From: Trebonia sp964581815
GTDB taxonomy: Bacteria; Actinomycetota; Actinomycetes; Streptosporangiales; Streptosporangiaceae
Length of the DNA stretch: 64,000 bases
Assembly (NCBI GenBank): GCA_964581815.1
Contig: CAZORE010000026.1
Location: 5,645-69,644, forward strand
Direction of reading: 5' to 3'
This document shows, piece after piece, positions 1-8,502 of the stretch; the stretch's first letter is position 1; the number at the start of each line of letters is the position of its first letter. Both the position numbers and the translations under genes were made by a program. The notes beneath the pieces are model-generated. The model was given only the letters and a program-made list of their open reading frames with translations, was not told where the DNA came from and made no database searches.

Positions 1-221
1 CATGGGCAGCGCGATGCGTGAGCGCACAGCGAGAGCTAATCGGCGTAGTCATCAGGGCCGCAAACCGGGTACGGTTATACGTGTACGGAAGTTGGCAGAC
101 GCCGAGGTCCCCGAGGGGGATCTACGGCGGTTCTGTGTGTGTCACGGATGTGCCGCATACGGGCCAGCGACAGAGGCATCGTGGGGCCGCACGGCTCCGG
201 ACGTTCGAGGGGGTCGAGCCA

Positions 222-458
222 ATGGGGCGCGGCCGAGCTAAGGCCAAGCAGGTTAAGGTTGCTCGCGAGCTCAAGTACAACGGCGGCGGCTTTGACCCTG
301 ACCGGCTGCGGCGAGAGCTGGGCGTCGGAACGGAAGCGCGGAGCGCCGACCACGACGACCCGTACGCCGACGAGTACGACGCCGACGAGGACTCTCTCGA
401 CGACGATGACGCCGGTGAGGACGACGACGACGAGGACGACTGGTCGCCATCACGCTAG
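222..458 (+). CDS. DUF3073 domain-containing protein
   Basis: A 78-residue protein that starts MGRGRAKAKQVKVARELKY, the basic opening typical of the actinobacterial DUF3073 family. The second half is almost entirely acidic (Asp/Glu runs from about residue 45), so the protein is a charged dipole that is probably disordered at its C-terminus. ATG 222 is chosen because the family motif begins there and a G-rich stretch lies just upstream; the frame is open further upstream but without family similarity. It converges on purF. In Streptomyces, DUF3073 sits beside purM next to purF, so the neighbourhood is conserved although purM is not seen here. The function of the family is unknown. Bases 1-221 show no other gene. 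Confidence 0.85.
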   Translation: MGRGRAKAKQVKVARELKYNGGGFDPDRLRRELGVGTEARSADHDDPYADEYDADEDSLDDDDAGEDDDDEDDWSPSR

Positions 459-508
459 CGCGTGATGCAGTGGCTGCTTTTCGTGCCTAGTTCGCGTTCG
501 TTGCCCGT

Positions 509-538
509 CGTCGCGTTACCGACTGCGCCGACGCGACG
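509..538. terminator. Bidirectional hairpin between DUF3073 and purF
   Basis: Perfect 8-bp arms CGTCGCGT and ACGCGACG are separated by 14 nt, and two further wobble pairs extend the stem. It lies between the convergent stops of DUF3073 (458) and purF (574). There is no T-tract, as is common for actinobacterial terminators. Confidence 0.5.
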
Positions 539-573
539 GTCCGTGGTCGCTGCTGGCATTGCCGTAACGGCGG

Positions 574-2034
574 CTAAGCGCTCGTCACCGGTTCGAGTAC
601 GCCTTTGCCGCGTTCACTCTCCGGCACCGGCACCGGATAATGCCCGTCGAAGCAGGCGCGGCACAGCGACCCGGGAGACTGCTCGGTGGCCGCGATGAGC
701 CCGTCGAGTGAGACGTAGCCGAGCGTGTCCGCCCCGATCGCCGCGCGGATCTCCGCCACGGAACAGTGGCCGGCGAGCAGCTCGTCGCGGGTCGCGAAGT
801 CGATACCGTAGAAGCACGGCCACTTCACGGGCGGCGACGCGATCCGTACGTGTACCTCGAGCGCGCCCGCCTCACGGAGCATCGCCACGATGGCCTGCTG
901 GGTATTCCCGCGCACGATCGAGTCGTCGACGACCACGATCCTGCGCCCGGCGATCACGTCGCGCAGCGGGTTGAGCTTGAGCCTGATGCCCAGCTGCCTG
1001 ATGGTCTGGCTCGGCTGGATGAAAGTCCGCCCTACGTAGGAGTTCTTCACCAGGCCCTGGCCGTAGGGGATGCCGCTCGCCTCGGCGTAACCGATCGCGG
1101 CCGGGGTCCCCGACTCGGGAACAGGGATGACGAGATCCGCCGACGCGGGATGCTCGGCCGCGAGCGTCCGCCCGATCTCGACCCGGGTCGCGTGCAGCCC
1201 GCGGCCGCCGATCGTGGTATCCGGCCTGGCCAGGTAAACGTACTCGAACAGGCACACCTTGGGCGCGGCTGCCGCGAACCGCCGCGAACGCACCCCTCGC
1301 TCGTCGAGGGAGATGAGCTCGCCGGGCTCGACCTCGCGAACGAAGGCGGCACCGACGATATCGAGCGCCGCGGTCTCGCTCGCCACCACCCAGCCGCCGG
1401 CCAGCCGCCCGATGACGAGCGGCCGGAAGCCCTGCGGGTCGCGCGCCGCGTACAGCGTGTTCTCGTCCATGAAGACCAGGGAGTAGGCGCCGCGCACCAG
1501 CGGCAGGATGCGGGCCGAGGCCTCCTCGACCCCGCCGTCCGCGGCGCCGCCGGCGATCAGCTCGGTCAGCACGTCGGTGTCGGAGGTCGCCTGAAGTCCC
1601 GCGAAACCGGACTCGGGCGGCAGCATCGCGGCCAGCTCGCGGGTGTTGGTCAGGTTGCCGTTGTGCCCCAGCGCGATCGACACGGCGGGCGTCGACCGGA
1701 ACGTCGGCTGTGCGTTCGCCCACACCGGGGCGCCGGTTGTCGAGTAACGGCAGTGCGCGACGGCGATGTCCCCGCGCAGGGCGGTGAGGGACGGCTCGTC
1801 GAAGACCTGGGCGACCAGGCCCATCTCCTTGTGGACCACGATCCGCCTGCCGTCGCTTACCGCGATGCCCGCAGACTCCTGGCCGCGGTGCTGCAGCGCG
1901 TGCAGTCCGAAGTAAGCAAGCTTGGCGACATCTTCACCGGGAGACCAGACGCCAAAGACGCCACAGGCATCCCTCGGCGGGCGGTCATCGGGATCGAGAT
2001 CGTGCGTAAGGCGCCCGTCTGGCTTAGCCACCAC
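574..2034 (-). CDS. purF: Amidophosphoribosyltransferase
   Basis: Catalyses the first committed step of purine synthesis, transferring glutamine ammonia to PRPP. The 486 residues begin with a propeptide of about 23 residues ending just before the catalytic Cys24 (CGVFGVW). The N-terminal Ntn glutaminase domain (HALQHRGQESAG) is followed by a phosphoribosyltransferase domain with the PRPP loop VVVDDSIVRGNT near residue 370. Four cysteines at the positions expected for the 4Fe-4S cluster of the B. subtilis-type enzyme are visible (KVCLF, WPCFYG and CRACF). It is the last gene of the minus-strand pur operon, 14 nt after the SCP-like gene. purM, which often follows purF, is absent downstream. Confidence 0.97.
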   Translation of the reverse strand: MVAKPDGRLTHDLDPDDRPPRDACGVFGVWSPGEDVAKLAYFGLHALQHRGQESAGIAVSDGRRIVVHKEMGLVAQVFDEPSLTALRGDIAVAHCRYSTTGAPVWANAQPTFRSTPAVSIALGHNGNLTNTRELAAMLPPESGFAGLQATSDTDVLTELIAGGAADGGVEEASARILPLVRGAYSLVFMDENTLYAARDPQGFRPLVIGRLAGGWVVASETAALDIVGAAFVREVEPGELISLDERGVRSRRFAAAAPKVCLFEYVYLARPDTTIGGRGLHATRVEIGRTLAAEHPASADLVIPVPESGTPAAIGYAEASGIPYGQGLVKNSYVGRTFIQPSQTIRQLGIRLKLNPLRDVIAGRRIVVVDDSIVRGNTQQAIVAMLREAGALEVHVRIASPPVKWPCFYGIDFATRDELLAGHCSVAEIRAAIGADTLGYVSLDGLIAATEQSPGSLCRACFDGHYPVPVPESERGKGVLEPVTSA

Positions 2035-2048
2035 ACCAGTCTATTTGG

Positions 2049-2414
2049 TCAGGTCAGCGGAAGATACGCCGCCAGATCAGAGCGCACTCCGCTCGCCAGG
2101 ACCGCCCCGGTGCGCAGCGCCTCGTCCCAGCGAAGCCGCCCGGTAGCCAGCTTGAACCAGGTCAGCGGGTCGGTCTCCACCACGTTCGGCGGGGTTCCCC
2201 GGGTGTGGCGGGGGCCTGCCACCGCCTGCACCGCCGCCACTGGTACCACTCTGATTTCCACGGAACGGCCGGGGCGTACTCGCTCAAGCTCATGCAGCAG
2301 GAACCGCGCGGCCGACCGAAGCGCGGCCCGCTCAGGCTCGTCCCCGGCATCGAGCGCGGCGGCGACCACAGCGACGCTGGCTTCCCCGTCGGGATCTGGC
2401 TTACGCGCGGGCAC
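2049..2414 (-). CDS. Sterol carrier family (SCP_3-like) protein
   Basis: A 121-residue protein with the GTG start sharing one base with the purL stop (TAGTG), so it is translationally coupled. The sequence resembles the short bacterial sterol-carrier-like proteins that actinobacteria keep between purL and purF; the C-terminal part (DPLTWFKLATGRLRWDEA) matches the SCP signature in which a Trp lies in the last helix. The family is thought to bind a hydrophobic ligand, but no ligand is known and its link to purine synthesis rests on gene position only. Confidence 0.8.
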   Translation of the reverse strand: MPARKPDPDGEASVAVVAAALDAGDEPERAALRSAARFLLHELERVRPGRSVEIRVVPVAAVQAVAGPRHTRGTPPNVVETDPLTWFKLATGRLRWDEALRTGAVLASGVRSDLAAYLPLT

Positions 2415-4663
2415 TAGCCAAAGATAGCCGGGAGGGTCGCGGTCCAGGCGCTCTCGAGCTCCGGCAGGGAAATCGCAAAGGCGCCTTCGACCGTGAGGGT
2501 GTCACCGACGGCGACGCCGAGAACCGTGGCGGGGACGTCATGATCGGCGGAAAGGGCGGCGAACTCCTTCTCCCGGCCGGGAACGACCGAGACGAGCGCC
2601 CGGCCAGCGGACTCGCTGAACAGCGCGGTGAACCAGTCGCCTGGCAGCACCACCGCGCAGCCACGGCCGCCGTGCAGGCACGCCTCGGCCAGCGCGATCG
2701 CCAGGCCGCCGTCGGAAAGGTCATGCGCGCTGGCCAGCAGGCCAGCGGACGCGGCGGCGACGATCAGGGTGGCCAGCCTGCGTTCGGCATCAAGGTCAAC
2801 GGCCGGCGGGCGGCCGCCGTGATGCCGGTGGGCGACCTCGGCCCACGCGGACCCGCCGAACTCGTCGCGGGTCGTGCCGAGCAGCACTACCTCGGCGCCC
2901 TCGACACCGAAGCCGGCGCCGAGCCGCTTCCTGACGTCGTCGTGCACGCCGAGCACGCCGATCACCGGGGTCGGGTGGATCGCGGTCGCGCCGGTCTGGT
3001 TGTACAGGCTGACGTTGCCGCCGGTGACCGGGATGCCGAGGGACTTGCACCCGTCCGCGAGGCCGCGGACCGCCTCCGCGAGCTGCCACATGACGGCCGG
3101 GTCTTCCGGCGAGCCGAAGTTGAGGCAGTTGGTCACCGCGATGGGAACGGCGCCGGTCATCGCGACGTTCCTGTACGCCTCGGCGAGCGCGAGCTTGGTC
3201 CCCTGGTACGGGTCGAGCGTGCAGTACCGGCCGTTGCCGTCGGTGGCCAGGGCGATGCCGAGGCCCGTCTCCTCGGCGACGCGGACCAGGCCGCCGTCTT
3301 CCGGCATCGCGAGCACCGTGTTGCCGCGCACCAGGCTGTCGTACTGCTGGGTGACCCAGCGCTTGTCGGCCAGCCCGGGCGAGCCGAGCAGGCTGAGCAG
3401 GGTGCCGCGGAGCGCCGGGCCGTCCGCCGGCCGGGCCAGCCGCTCGGGCCCGTCGGCCTGGAGCGCGTCGAGACCCTCGGGCCGGGCGAACGGCCGCTGG
3501 TAGACCGGGCCGTCGGCGGCGGTCCGCGGCGGGATCTCGACGACGGTGCCGCCGCGCCAGGTCATGGTGAGCAGGCCGTCCCCGGTGACCTCGCCGATCA
3601 CCGTGGCCTCGACGTCCCACTTGCGGCAGATGGCCATGAACGCAGCCACGCGTTCCGGCTTGACCACGGCCATCATGCGTTCCTGCGACTCGCTCATCAG
3701 GATCTCGGCCGGAGTCAGGCTTGGGTCGCGCAGCGGTATGGCGTCCATGTCCACGAACATGCCGCCGTCACCGCCCGCGGACAGCTCCGTCGTGGCGCAG
3801 GCGACGCCAGCCGCGCCCAGGTCCTGTATGCCCTCGACCAGGTCCGCCGCGTACAGCTCAAGGCAGCACTCGACGAGCAGCTTCTCCATGAACGGGTCGC
3901 CCACCTGCACCGAGGGCCGCTTCGCCGACTTTCCGCCGTCATCGCCGAACGTTGCGCTGGCCAGCACGGAGGCGCCGCCGACACCGTCGGGGCCGGTCCG
4001 CGAGCCGAACAGGATGACCTTGTTACCCAGTCCGTGCGCGACCGCGGCCTTGAGGTCGTCGTGTCGCATGACCCCCACGCACAGCGCGTTGACCAGCGGG
4101 TTTCCGGCATAGCTCGGGTCGAAGGCGAGCTCTCCGCCGATGTTCGGCAGGCCGAGGCAGTTGCCGTAGAAGGAGATGCCGGAAACGACGCCGGGCAGGA
4201 CCCGGGCCGTGTCATGGGCGTCGGCGGGGCCGAACCGCAGCGCGTCCATCACCGCGACCGGCCGGGCGCCCATCGCCAGGATGTCGCGCACGATCCCGCC
4301 GATACCGGTCGCCGCCCCCTGGTGCGGCTCGACGAACGACGGGTGGTTGTGGCTCTCGATCTTGAAGGTGACCGCGTAGCCCTGCCCGATGTCGACCACC
4401 CCGGCGTTCGCCCCGATGCCGGCCAGCAGGTACTGCGCCTGGTCAGCGTTGGGCGCGAGGTTGCGCAGGTGCACCTTGGACGACTTGTAGGAGCAGTGCT
4501 CGCTCCACATGACCGAGTAGAGCGCGAGCTCCGCGGCGGTCGGGCGGCGGCCGAGGATGTCGCGGACCTTCTGGTACTCATCAGTGGTGAGGCCGAGTTC
4601 CTTGTAGGGCTGCTGCGTATCCGGGGTCGCGGCGGCAACCTCGACGGTGTCCTCGCCGCTCAC
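2414..4663 (-). CDS. purL: Phosphoribosylformylglycinamidine synthase subunit PurL
   Basis: Large subunit of the three-part FGAM synthase (PurSQL), the ATP-dependent fourth step of purine synthesis. The 749 residues are the normal length for the small-type PurL used with separate PurQ and PurS. Visible motifs include SVMWSEHCSYKSSK, the substrate region FKIESHNHPS, and the second-half motif VTGGNVSLYNQTG. GTG 4663 is preferred because it gives the usual GTGA four-base overlap with the purQ stop and the family N-terminus; the reading frame stays open upstream inside purQ but encodes nothing similar. Confidence 0.97.
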   Translation of the reverse strand: MSGEDTVEVAAATPDTQQPYKELGLTTDEYQKVRDILGRRPTAAELALYSVMWSEHCSYKSSKVHLRNLAPNADQAQYLLAGIGANAGVVDIGQGYAVTFKIESHNHPSFVEPHQGAATGIGGIVRDILAMGARPVAVMDALRFGPADAHDTARVLPGVVSGISFYGNCLGLPNIGGELAFDPSYAGNPLVNALCVGVMRHDDLKAAVAHGLGNKVILFGSRTGPDGVGGASVLASATFGDDGGKSAKRPSVQVGDPFMEKLLVECCLELYAADLVEGIQDLGAAGVACATTELSAGGDGGMFVDMDAIPLRDPSLTPAEILMSESQERMMAVVKPERVAAFMAICRKWDVEATVIGEVTGDGLLTMTWRGGTVVEIPPRTAADGPVYQRPFARPEGLDALQADGPERLARPADGPALRGTLLSLLGSPGLADKRWVTQQYDSLVRGNTVLAMPEDGGLVRVAEETGLGIALATDGNGRYCTLDPYQGTKLALAEAYRNVAMTGAVPIAVTNCLNFGSPEDPAVMWQLAEAVRGLADGCKSLGIPVTGGNVSLYNQTGATAIHPTPVIGVLGVHDDVRKRLGAGFGVEGAEVVLLGTTRDEFGGSAWAEVAHRHHGGRPPAVDLDAERRLATLIVAAASAGLLASAHDLSDGGLAIALAEACLHGGRGCAVVLPGDWFTALFSESAGRALVSVVPGREKEFAALSADHDVPATVLGVAVGDTLTVEGAFAISLPELESAWTATLPAIFG

Positions 4664-5349
4664 GCCCGCGCCCCCAGCCGGACCCGTCCGAGCGCGTGCA
4701 CGACCGAAGTAAAGAAGCCGAGCCCGTCGGACGACGGCCCGGTCAGCGGGTCGATGGCGTGCTCCGGGTGCGGCATCAGGCCGAACACGTTGCCCTCGGC
4801 GTTGCAGATGCCCGCGATGTCGCGGGCGGAGCCGTTGGGCGCGCCGTCGGCGTACCTGACGACCACCCGGCCGGAGCGCTCCAGCTCGTCCAGGGTCGCC
4901 TCGTCGGCGACGAAGGCGCCCTCGCCGTTCTTGACCGGCACGGTGAGCAGCTCGGCGCCAGTGAAGCCCTCGGTCCACGGGGTTCGCACGTTACTCACGG
5001 TGAGCCGCACGTTGGCGTGGATGAACCGCAGGCCCGCGTTCCGCGTCAGCGCGCCGGGGAGCAGGTGCGCCTCGCAGAGGATCTGGAAGCCGTTGCAGAT
5101 GCCGAGCACCGGCAGTCCGGCCCGCGCCGCGGGGACCAGCTCGGCCATCACCGGCGAGAACCTCGCGATGGCGCCGCAGCGCAGGTAGTCGCCGTAGGAG
5201 AAACCGCCGGGCAGGATCACCGCGTCGACGCCGCGAAGGTCGCGGTCCGCGTGCCAGAGCCGGGCCGGCTCGGCTCCCGCGTACCGCACGGCCCGGGCCG
5301 CATCGGTGTCGTCGAGTGATCCGGGGAACGTGACAACGCCTATCCGCAC
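4660..5349 (-). CDS. purQ: Phosphoribosylformylglycinamidine synthase subunit PurQ
   Basis: Glutaminase subunit of FGAM synthase that feeds ammonia to PurL. The 229 residues form a class I glutamine amidotransferase: LPGGFSYGD, nucleophile Cys85 in GICNGFQIL, and the His/Glu pair in GLMPHPEHAID near the C-terminus. The start is GTG at 5349. It overlaps purL by four bases. The gene upstream is not purS, as would be usual, but an RsbW-like kinase 50 nt away. Confidence 0.97.
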   Translation of the reverse strand: MRIGVVTFPGSLDDTDAARAVRYAGAEPARLWHADRDLRGVDAVILPGGFSYGDYLRCGAIARFSPVMAELVPAARAGLPVLGICNGFQILCEAHLLPGALTRNAGLRFIHANVRLTVSNVRTPWTEGFTGAELLTVPVKNGEGAFVADEATLDELERSGRVVVRYADGAPNGSARDIAGICNAEGNVFGLMPHPEHAIDPLTGPSSDGLGFFTSVVHALGRVRLGARA

Positions 5350-5399
5350 GCTGGAGAGCTTACCTGACCTGCCCTGACCAGCTGACTACGATCCGCGTC

Positions 5400-5906
5400 T
5401 CACGCGCTGCGGCGCAGCGGGCCCGCCCACTCAAGGCGCTTGTCGAGCACGACCCGGGTCCCCCGGCCCGGCGCGGTGCGCAGTTTCACGTCGTCGACGC
5501 ACGCCCGCATGATCGCGAGCCCCCGCCCCGACTCCGCGAGGCCCGCGACGTCCCCCGCCCCGCGGTCAGCGGTAGCGCGGTCAGCGGTAGCGCGGCGGAC
5601 CCGGCCGAGCCGCGTCGGCCAGCCCTGGCCCGTTACCCCAGGGGCGTAGCCCCGGCCCACGTCCGTGACCTCGACACGGCAGCCGGCCCGGTCGACGGTC
5701 GCCGCCACCGAGTAGGCCGGCGCGGACTCCCCCGCGTGCAGCACGACGTTGGTGCACGCCTCGGTGGCCGCGAGCAGGATGTCATCGACTGATTCTTCAT
5801 TGACGCCGATCTCCCGCAGCGTGTCACCGAGAACGCGGCGCATGACGGGAACGCTAACCAGTTCCCGTTCGAACACCAGACAGAATCGGACCTTAGGCCG
5901 AGTCAT
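5400..5906 (-). CDS. RsbW-like ATP-binding protein (anti-sigma kinase type)
   Basis: A 168-residue protein of the HATPase_c_2 family, the fold of anti-sigma serine kinases and their relatives. The N-box is clear (LLAATEACTNVVLHA), followed by a glycine-rich lid region VTDVGRGYAPG and ESGRGLAIMRACVDDV. ATG 5906 has GGAG three bases upstream; GTG 5921 has no ribosome site. A loop holds two perfect 15-bp tandem units (5562-5591) encoding ATADR twice, which lengthens the lid. It lies in the same direction between purS and purQ with short gaps, so it is probably cotranscribed with them. No sigma factor or STAS antagonist is adjacent, and its target is unknown. Confidence 0.85.
   Translation of the reverse strand: MTRPKVRFCLVFERELVSVPVMRRVLGDTLREIGVNEESVDDILLAATEACTNVVLHAGESAPAYSVAATVDRAGCRVEVTDVGRGYAPGVTGQGWPTRLGRVRRATADRATADRGAGDVAGLAESGRGLAIMRACVDDVKLRTAPGRGTRVVLDKRLEWAGPLRRSA
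5562..5591. repeat. Two tandem 15-bp units inside the RsbW-like gene
   Basis: Two exact copies of GCGGTCAGCGGTAGC plus four bases of a third. The unit is a multiple of three, so copy-number change would keep the frame and alter the length of the ATP-lid loop. Confidence 0.9.
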
Positions 5907-5982
5907 TCGCTCCGTTCTCACAACTTCGTGATTTCCCGCGACACGCCGCTGTAATCAAACTTGTCGATACGTGCCTGTCGGC

Positions 5983-6228
5983 TCAGTCCGTGGTATGGAG
6001 CGCGAATTCCTCGATCACCGGATTGGCGAGCAGTTCCCTGGCCAGTTCTTCGACGGCGGCGAGTGCCTGCCCGTCGGCCGGCCCGTCAAGCTCAAGCTCA
6101 AAACGCTTTCCCTGGCGCACGCCCGTCACCGCGCCGAAACCGAGCCGGTGTGACGCGCTGAGCACCGCCTCACCCTGCGGATCGTGGATCTCCGGCTTGA
6201 GCATGACATCGACGATCACTTTGGCCAC
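5983..6228 (-). CDS. purS: Phosphoribosylformylglycinamidine synthase subunit PurS
   Basis: Small structural subunit that bridges PurL and PurQ. The 81 residues start at GTG 6228 with AKVIVDVMLKPEIHDPQGEA, a typical PurS opening, and contain the conserved VRQGKRFELEL strand. An upstream GGAGAGG serves as ribosome site. The frame extends further upstream without similarity. It is the first gene of the minus-strand purine operon and is divergent from the 2-oxoacid dehydrogenase operon. Confidence 0.95.
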   Translation of the reverse strand: MAKVIVDVMLKPEIHDPQGEAVLSASHRLGFGAVTGVRQGKRFELELDGPADGQALAAVEELARELLANPVIEEFALHTTD

Positions 6229-6433
6229 GTGAGCTGTCCTCTCCGAGGGGAGCCCCCGTAACGCACCATGGAATCGGGTGCGCAACACGGGGCATATATC
6301 GTCTGGTGCGTGAACGTATTGTGCGCCCAGCCTCGCGGCTAACGCCCATGAAGCGTACAGTCGCGGGGCGTCCAACCTGGTCAGGCCGGCGATGGCGATC
6401 CCACCGTACGGCCACCACGAGAAGGAGTGGCAC

Positions 6434-7507
6434 TTGACTGCCGAGACCATCCAACTCCTCACGCCAGAAGGCGAGCGGGTCGATCATCCCGAGTACCCAC
6501 TCGACGGCGCGGATGTCCGGGGCATGTACCGCGACATGGTGCTCGTGCGGCGGATCGACAGTGAGGCGATCGCGCTGCAGCGCCAGGGCGAGCTCGGCCT
6601 GTGGGCGTCCCTGCTCGGCCAGGAGGCCGCGCAGATCGGTTCCGCCCGCGCCCTGTCACCCAAGGACATGGCCTTCCCCTCGTACCGCGAGCACGGCGTC
6701 GCCTGGTGCCGCGGCCTCGACCCGCTGCGGCTGCTCGAGATGTTCCGCGGCGTCACGCACGGCGCCTGGGACCCGGAGGAGCACAAGTTCCACCTCTACA
6801 CGATCGTCATCGGCGACCAGACGCTGCACGCCACCGGGTACGCGATGGGTATACAGCGCGACGGCGGCGAGGACGAGGCGGTGATCGCGTACTTCGGCGA
6901 CGGCGCGACCAGCCAGGGTGACGTCAGCGAGGCGTTCGCCTGGGCGTCGGTGTTCAACGCCCCGTTGGTCTTCTTCTGCCAGAACAACCAGTTCGCCATC
7001 TCCGCACCGCCGGAGCGGCAGAGCCGGGTGCCGATCTACCAGCGGGCGGCCGGCTTCGGGTTTCCGGGTATCCGGGTCGACGGCAACGACGTGCTCGCCT
7101 GCTACGCGGTGACCCGCCAAGCGCTGCGGGCCGTCCGCGAGGGCGAGGGGCCGGTGCTCATCGAGGCCTATACCTACCGCATGGGCGCGCACACCACCAC
7201 CGACGACGCGACCAGGTACCGGCTCGCCAGCGAGCTTGAGGCCTGGCGGCTGCGGGACCCGATCGAGCGCGTGCGGTCCTACCTGGCCCGCACCGGCGAG
7301 GCGGACGGCGCCTTCTTCGAGCAGGTCGCGGCAGAGGCGGACGAGCTGGCCGTCAAGCTGCGCGCCGACTGCCTCGCGCTGCCCGACCCGCCGCCGCTCG
7401 CGCTGTTCGACCACGTGTACGCGGGGCACAACGCGGTACTCGACGCCGAGCGGGCCCAGTACGCGGCTTACCTGGCGGGGTTCGAGGAGAAGGGAGCCGG
7501 GCGGTGA
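6434..7507 (+). CDS. bkdA: Branched-chain/pyruvate dehydrogenase E1 component, alpha subunit
   Basis: Thiamine-diphosphate-dependent decarboxylase subunit of a 2-oxoacid dehydrogenase complex. The 357 residues carry the TPP/Mg motif GDGATSQGD near residue 155, ending in the NN of FFCQNNQFAIS, and the phosphorylation-loop-like YRMGAHTTTDD region. TTG 6434 is chosen because GAAGGAG stands six bases upstream; ATG 6392 is in frame but lacks a good ribosome site. It is the first gene of an E1 alpha-E1 beta-E2 operon. A branched-chain 2-oxoacid substrate is likely from the two-subunit E1, but pyruvate or acetoin cannot be excluded, so the symbol is tentative. Confidence 0.88.
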   Translation: MTAETIQLLTPEGERVDHPEYPLDGADVRGMYRDMVLVRRIDSEAIALQRQGELGLWASLLGQEAAQIGSARALSPKDMAFPSYREHGVAWCRGLDPLRLLEMFRGVTHGAWDPEEHKFHLYTIVIGDQTLHATGYAMGIQRDGGEDEAVIAYFGDGATSQGDVSEAFAWASVFNAPLVFFCQNNQFAISAPPERQSRVPIYQRAAGFGFPGIRVDGNDVLACYAVTRQALRAVREGEGPVLIEAYTYRMGAHTTTDDATRYRLASELEAWRLRDPIERVRSYLARTGEADGAFFEQVAAEADELAVKLRADCLALPDPPPLALFDHVYAGHNAVLDAERAQYAAYLAGFEEKGAGR

Positions 7508-8487
7508 CGCGGATCACGCTCTCCCGCGCCCTGAACGAGGGACTACGGCGGGCCCTCGAGGCCGACGAGAAGGTAATGATCATGGGGGAGGACGTCGGCA
7601 GGCTCGGCGGCGTCTTCCGGGTGACCGACGGGCTGCAGAAGGACTTCGGCGAGCACCGCGTGGTGGACACCCCGCTGGCCGAGTCCGGCATCATCGGCAC
7701 CGCGATCGGCCTCGCACTGCGCGGCTACCGGCCGGTCTGCGAGATCCAGTTCGACGGCTTCGTCTACCCGGCGACCGACCAGATCGTCAGCCAGCTCGCC
7801 AAGATGCGGTCCCGGTCCCGCGGGCGCGTGGCGCTGCCCGTCGTGATCCGCATTCCGTTCGGCGGCGGCATCGGGGCGGTCGAGCACCACAGTGAGTCGC
7901 CCGAGATCTTCTTCGCGCACACCGCGGGCCTCCGCGTGGTCGCCTGCGCCGATCCCGCGGACGCGTTCGCCATGATCCAGCTGGCCATCGCCGGAGAGGA
8001 CCCGGTGATCTTCTTCGAGCCCAAGCGGCGCTACTGGGACAAGGCCGAGGTCGACCTGACGGCGCCGCCGAGCGACGCGCTTCCCCTCGACAAGGCGCGC
8101 GTCGTGCAGCCGGGGGACGACGTCACCTTGCTGAGCTACGGGCCGCTGGTCCGTACGTGCCTGGAGGCGGCGATCGCGGCCCGCGAGGACGGCAAGTCCA
8201 TCGAGGTGATCGACCTGCGGTCGCTGTCACCGCTTGACATGGAGACGATCACCGCGTCGGTCGCCCGCACCGGCCGCTGCGTCGTCACTCACGAGGCGCC
8301 CGTCTACGGAGGGCTCGGCGGTGAGATCGCCGCCCGGGTGACCGAGCAGTGCTTCTATCACCTGGAAGCTCCCGTGCTGCGGGTCGGCGGTTTCGCCGTG
8401 CCGTACCCGCCCGCGAGAACCGAAGACCATTACCTGCCCGACCTGGACCGCATCCTCGACGCGGTCGACCGGACGTTTACCTACTGA
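7504..8487 (+). CDS. bkdB: 2-oxoacid dehydrogenase E1 component, beta subunit
   Basis: A 327-residue transketolase-like subunit that completes the alpha2beta2 E1. It shows the family opening (ALNEGLRRALEADEKVMIMGEDVG), the central IPFGGGIGAVEHHSESPE segment and the C-terminal transketolase domain (VIDLRSLSPLDMETI). The GTG start overlaps the alpha-subunit stop by four bases (GTGA), so the two are coupled. The 3' neighbour is the E2 gene 15 nt away. Confidence 0.93.
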   Translation: MTRITLSRALNEGLRRALEADEKVMIMGEDVGRLGGVFRVTDGLQKDFGEHRVVDTPLAESGIIGTAIGLALRGYRPVCEIQFDGFVYPATDQIVSQLAKMRSRSRGRVALPVVIRIPFGGGIGAVEHHSESPEIFFAHTAGLRVVACADPADAFAMIQLAIAGEDPVIFFEPKRRYWDKAEVDLTAPPSDALPLDKARVVQPGDDVTLLSYGPLVRTCLEAAIAAREDGKSIEVIDLRSLSPLDMETITASVARTGRCVVTHEAPVYGGLGGEIAARVTEQCFYHLEAPVLRVGGFAVPYPPARTEDHYLPDLDRILDAVDRTFTY

Positions 8488-8502
8488 CCTGGGGGAACCA
8501 GC

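Noticed and set aside
766..5188. Very long plus-strand open frames opposite purF and purL (553 and 882 codons)
   Set aside because: They are antisense shadows produced by high GC at third positions. They lack family similarity, starts with ribosome sites and normal amino acid composition.
6392..6433. ATG 6392 as start of the E1 alpha gene
   Set aside because: It lacks a good ribosome site, while TTG 6434 has GAAGGAG at six bases; kept only as an alternative.
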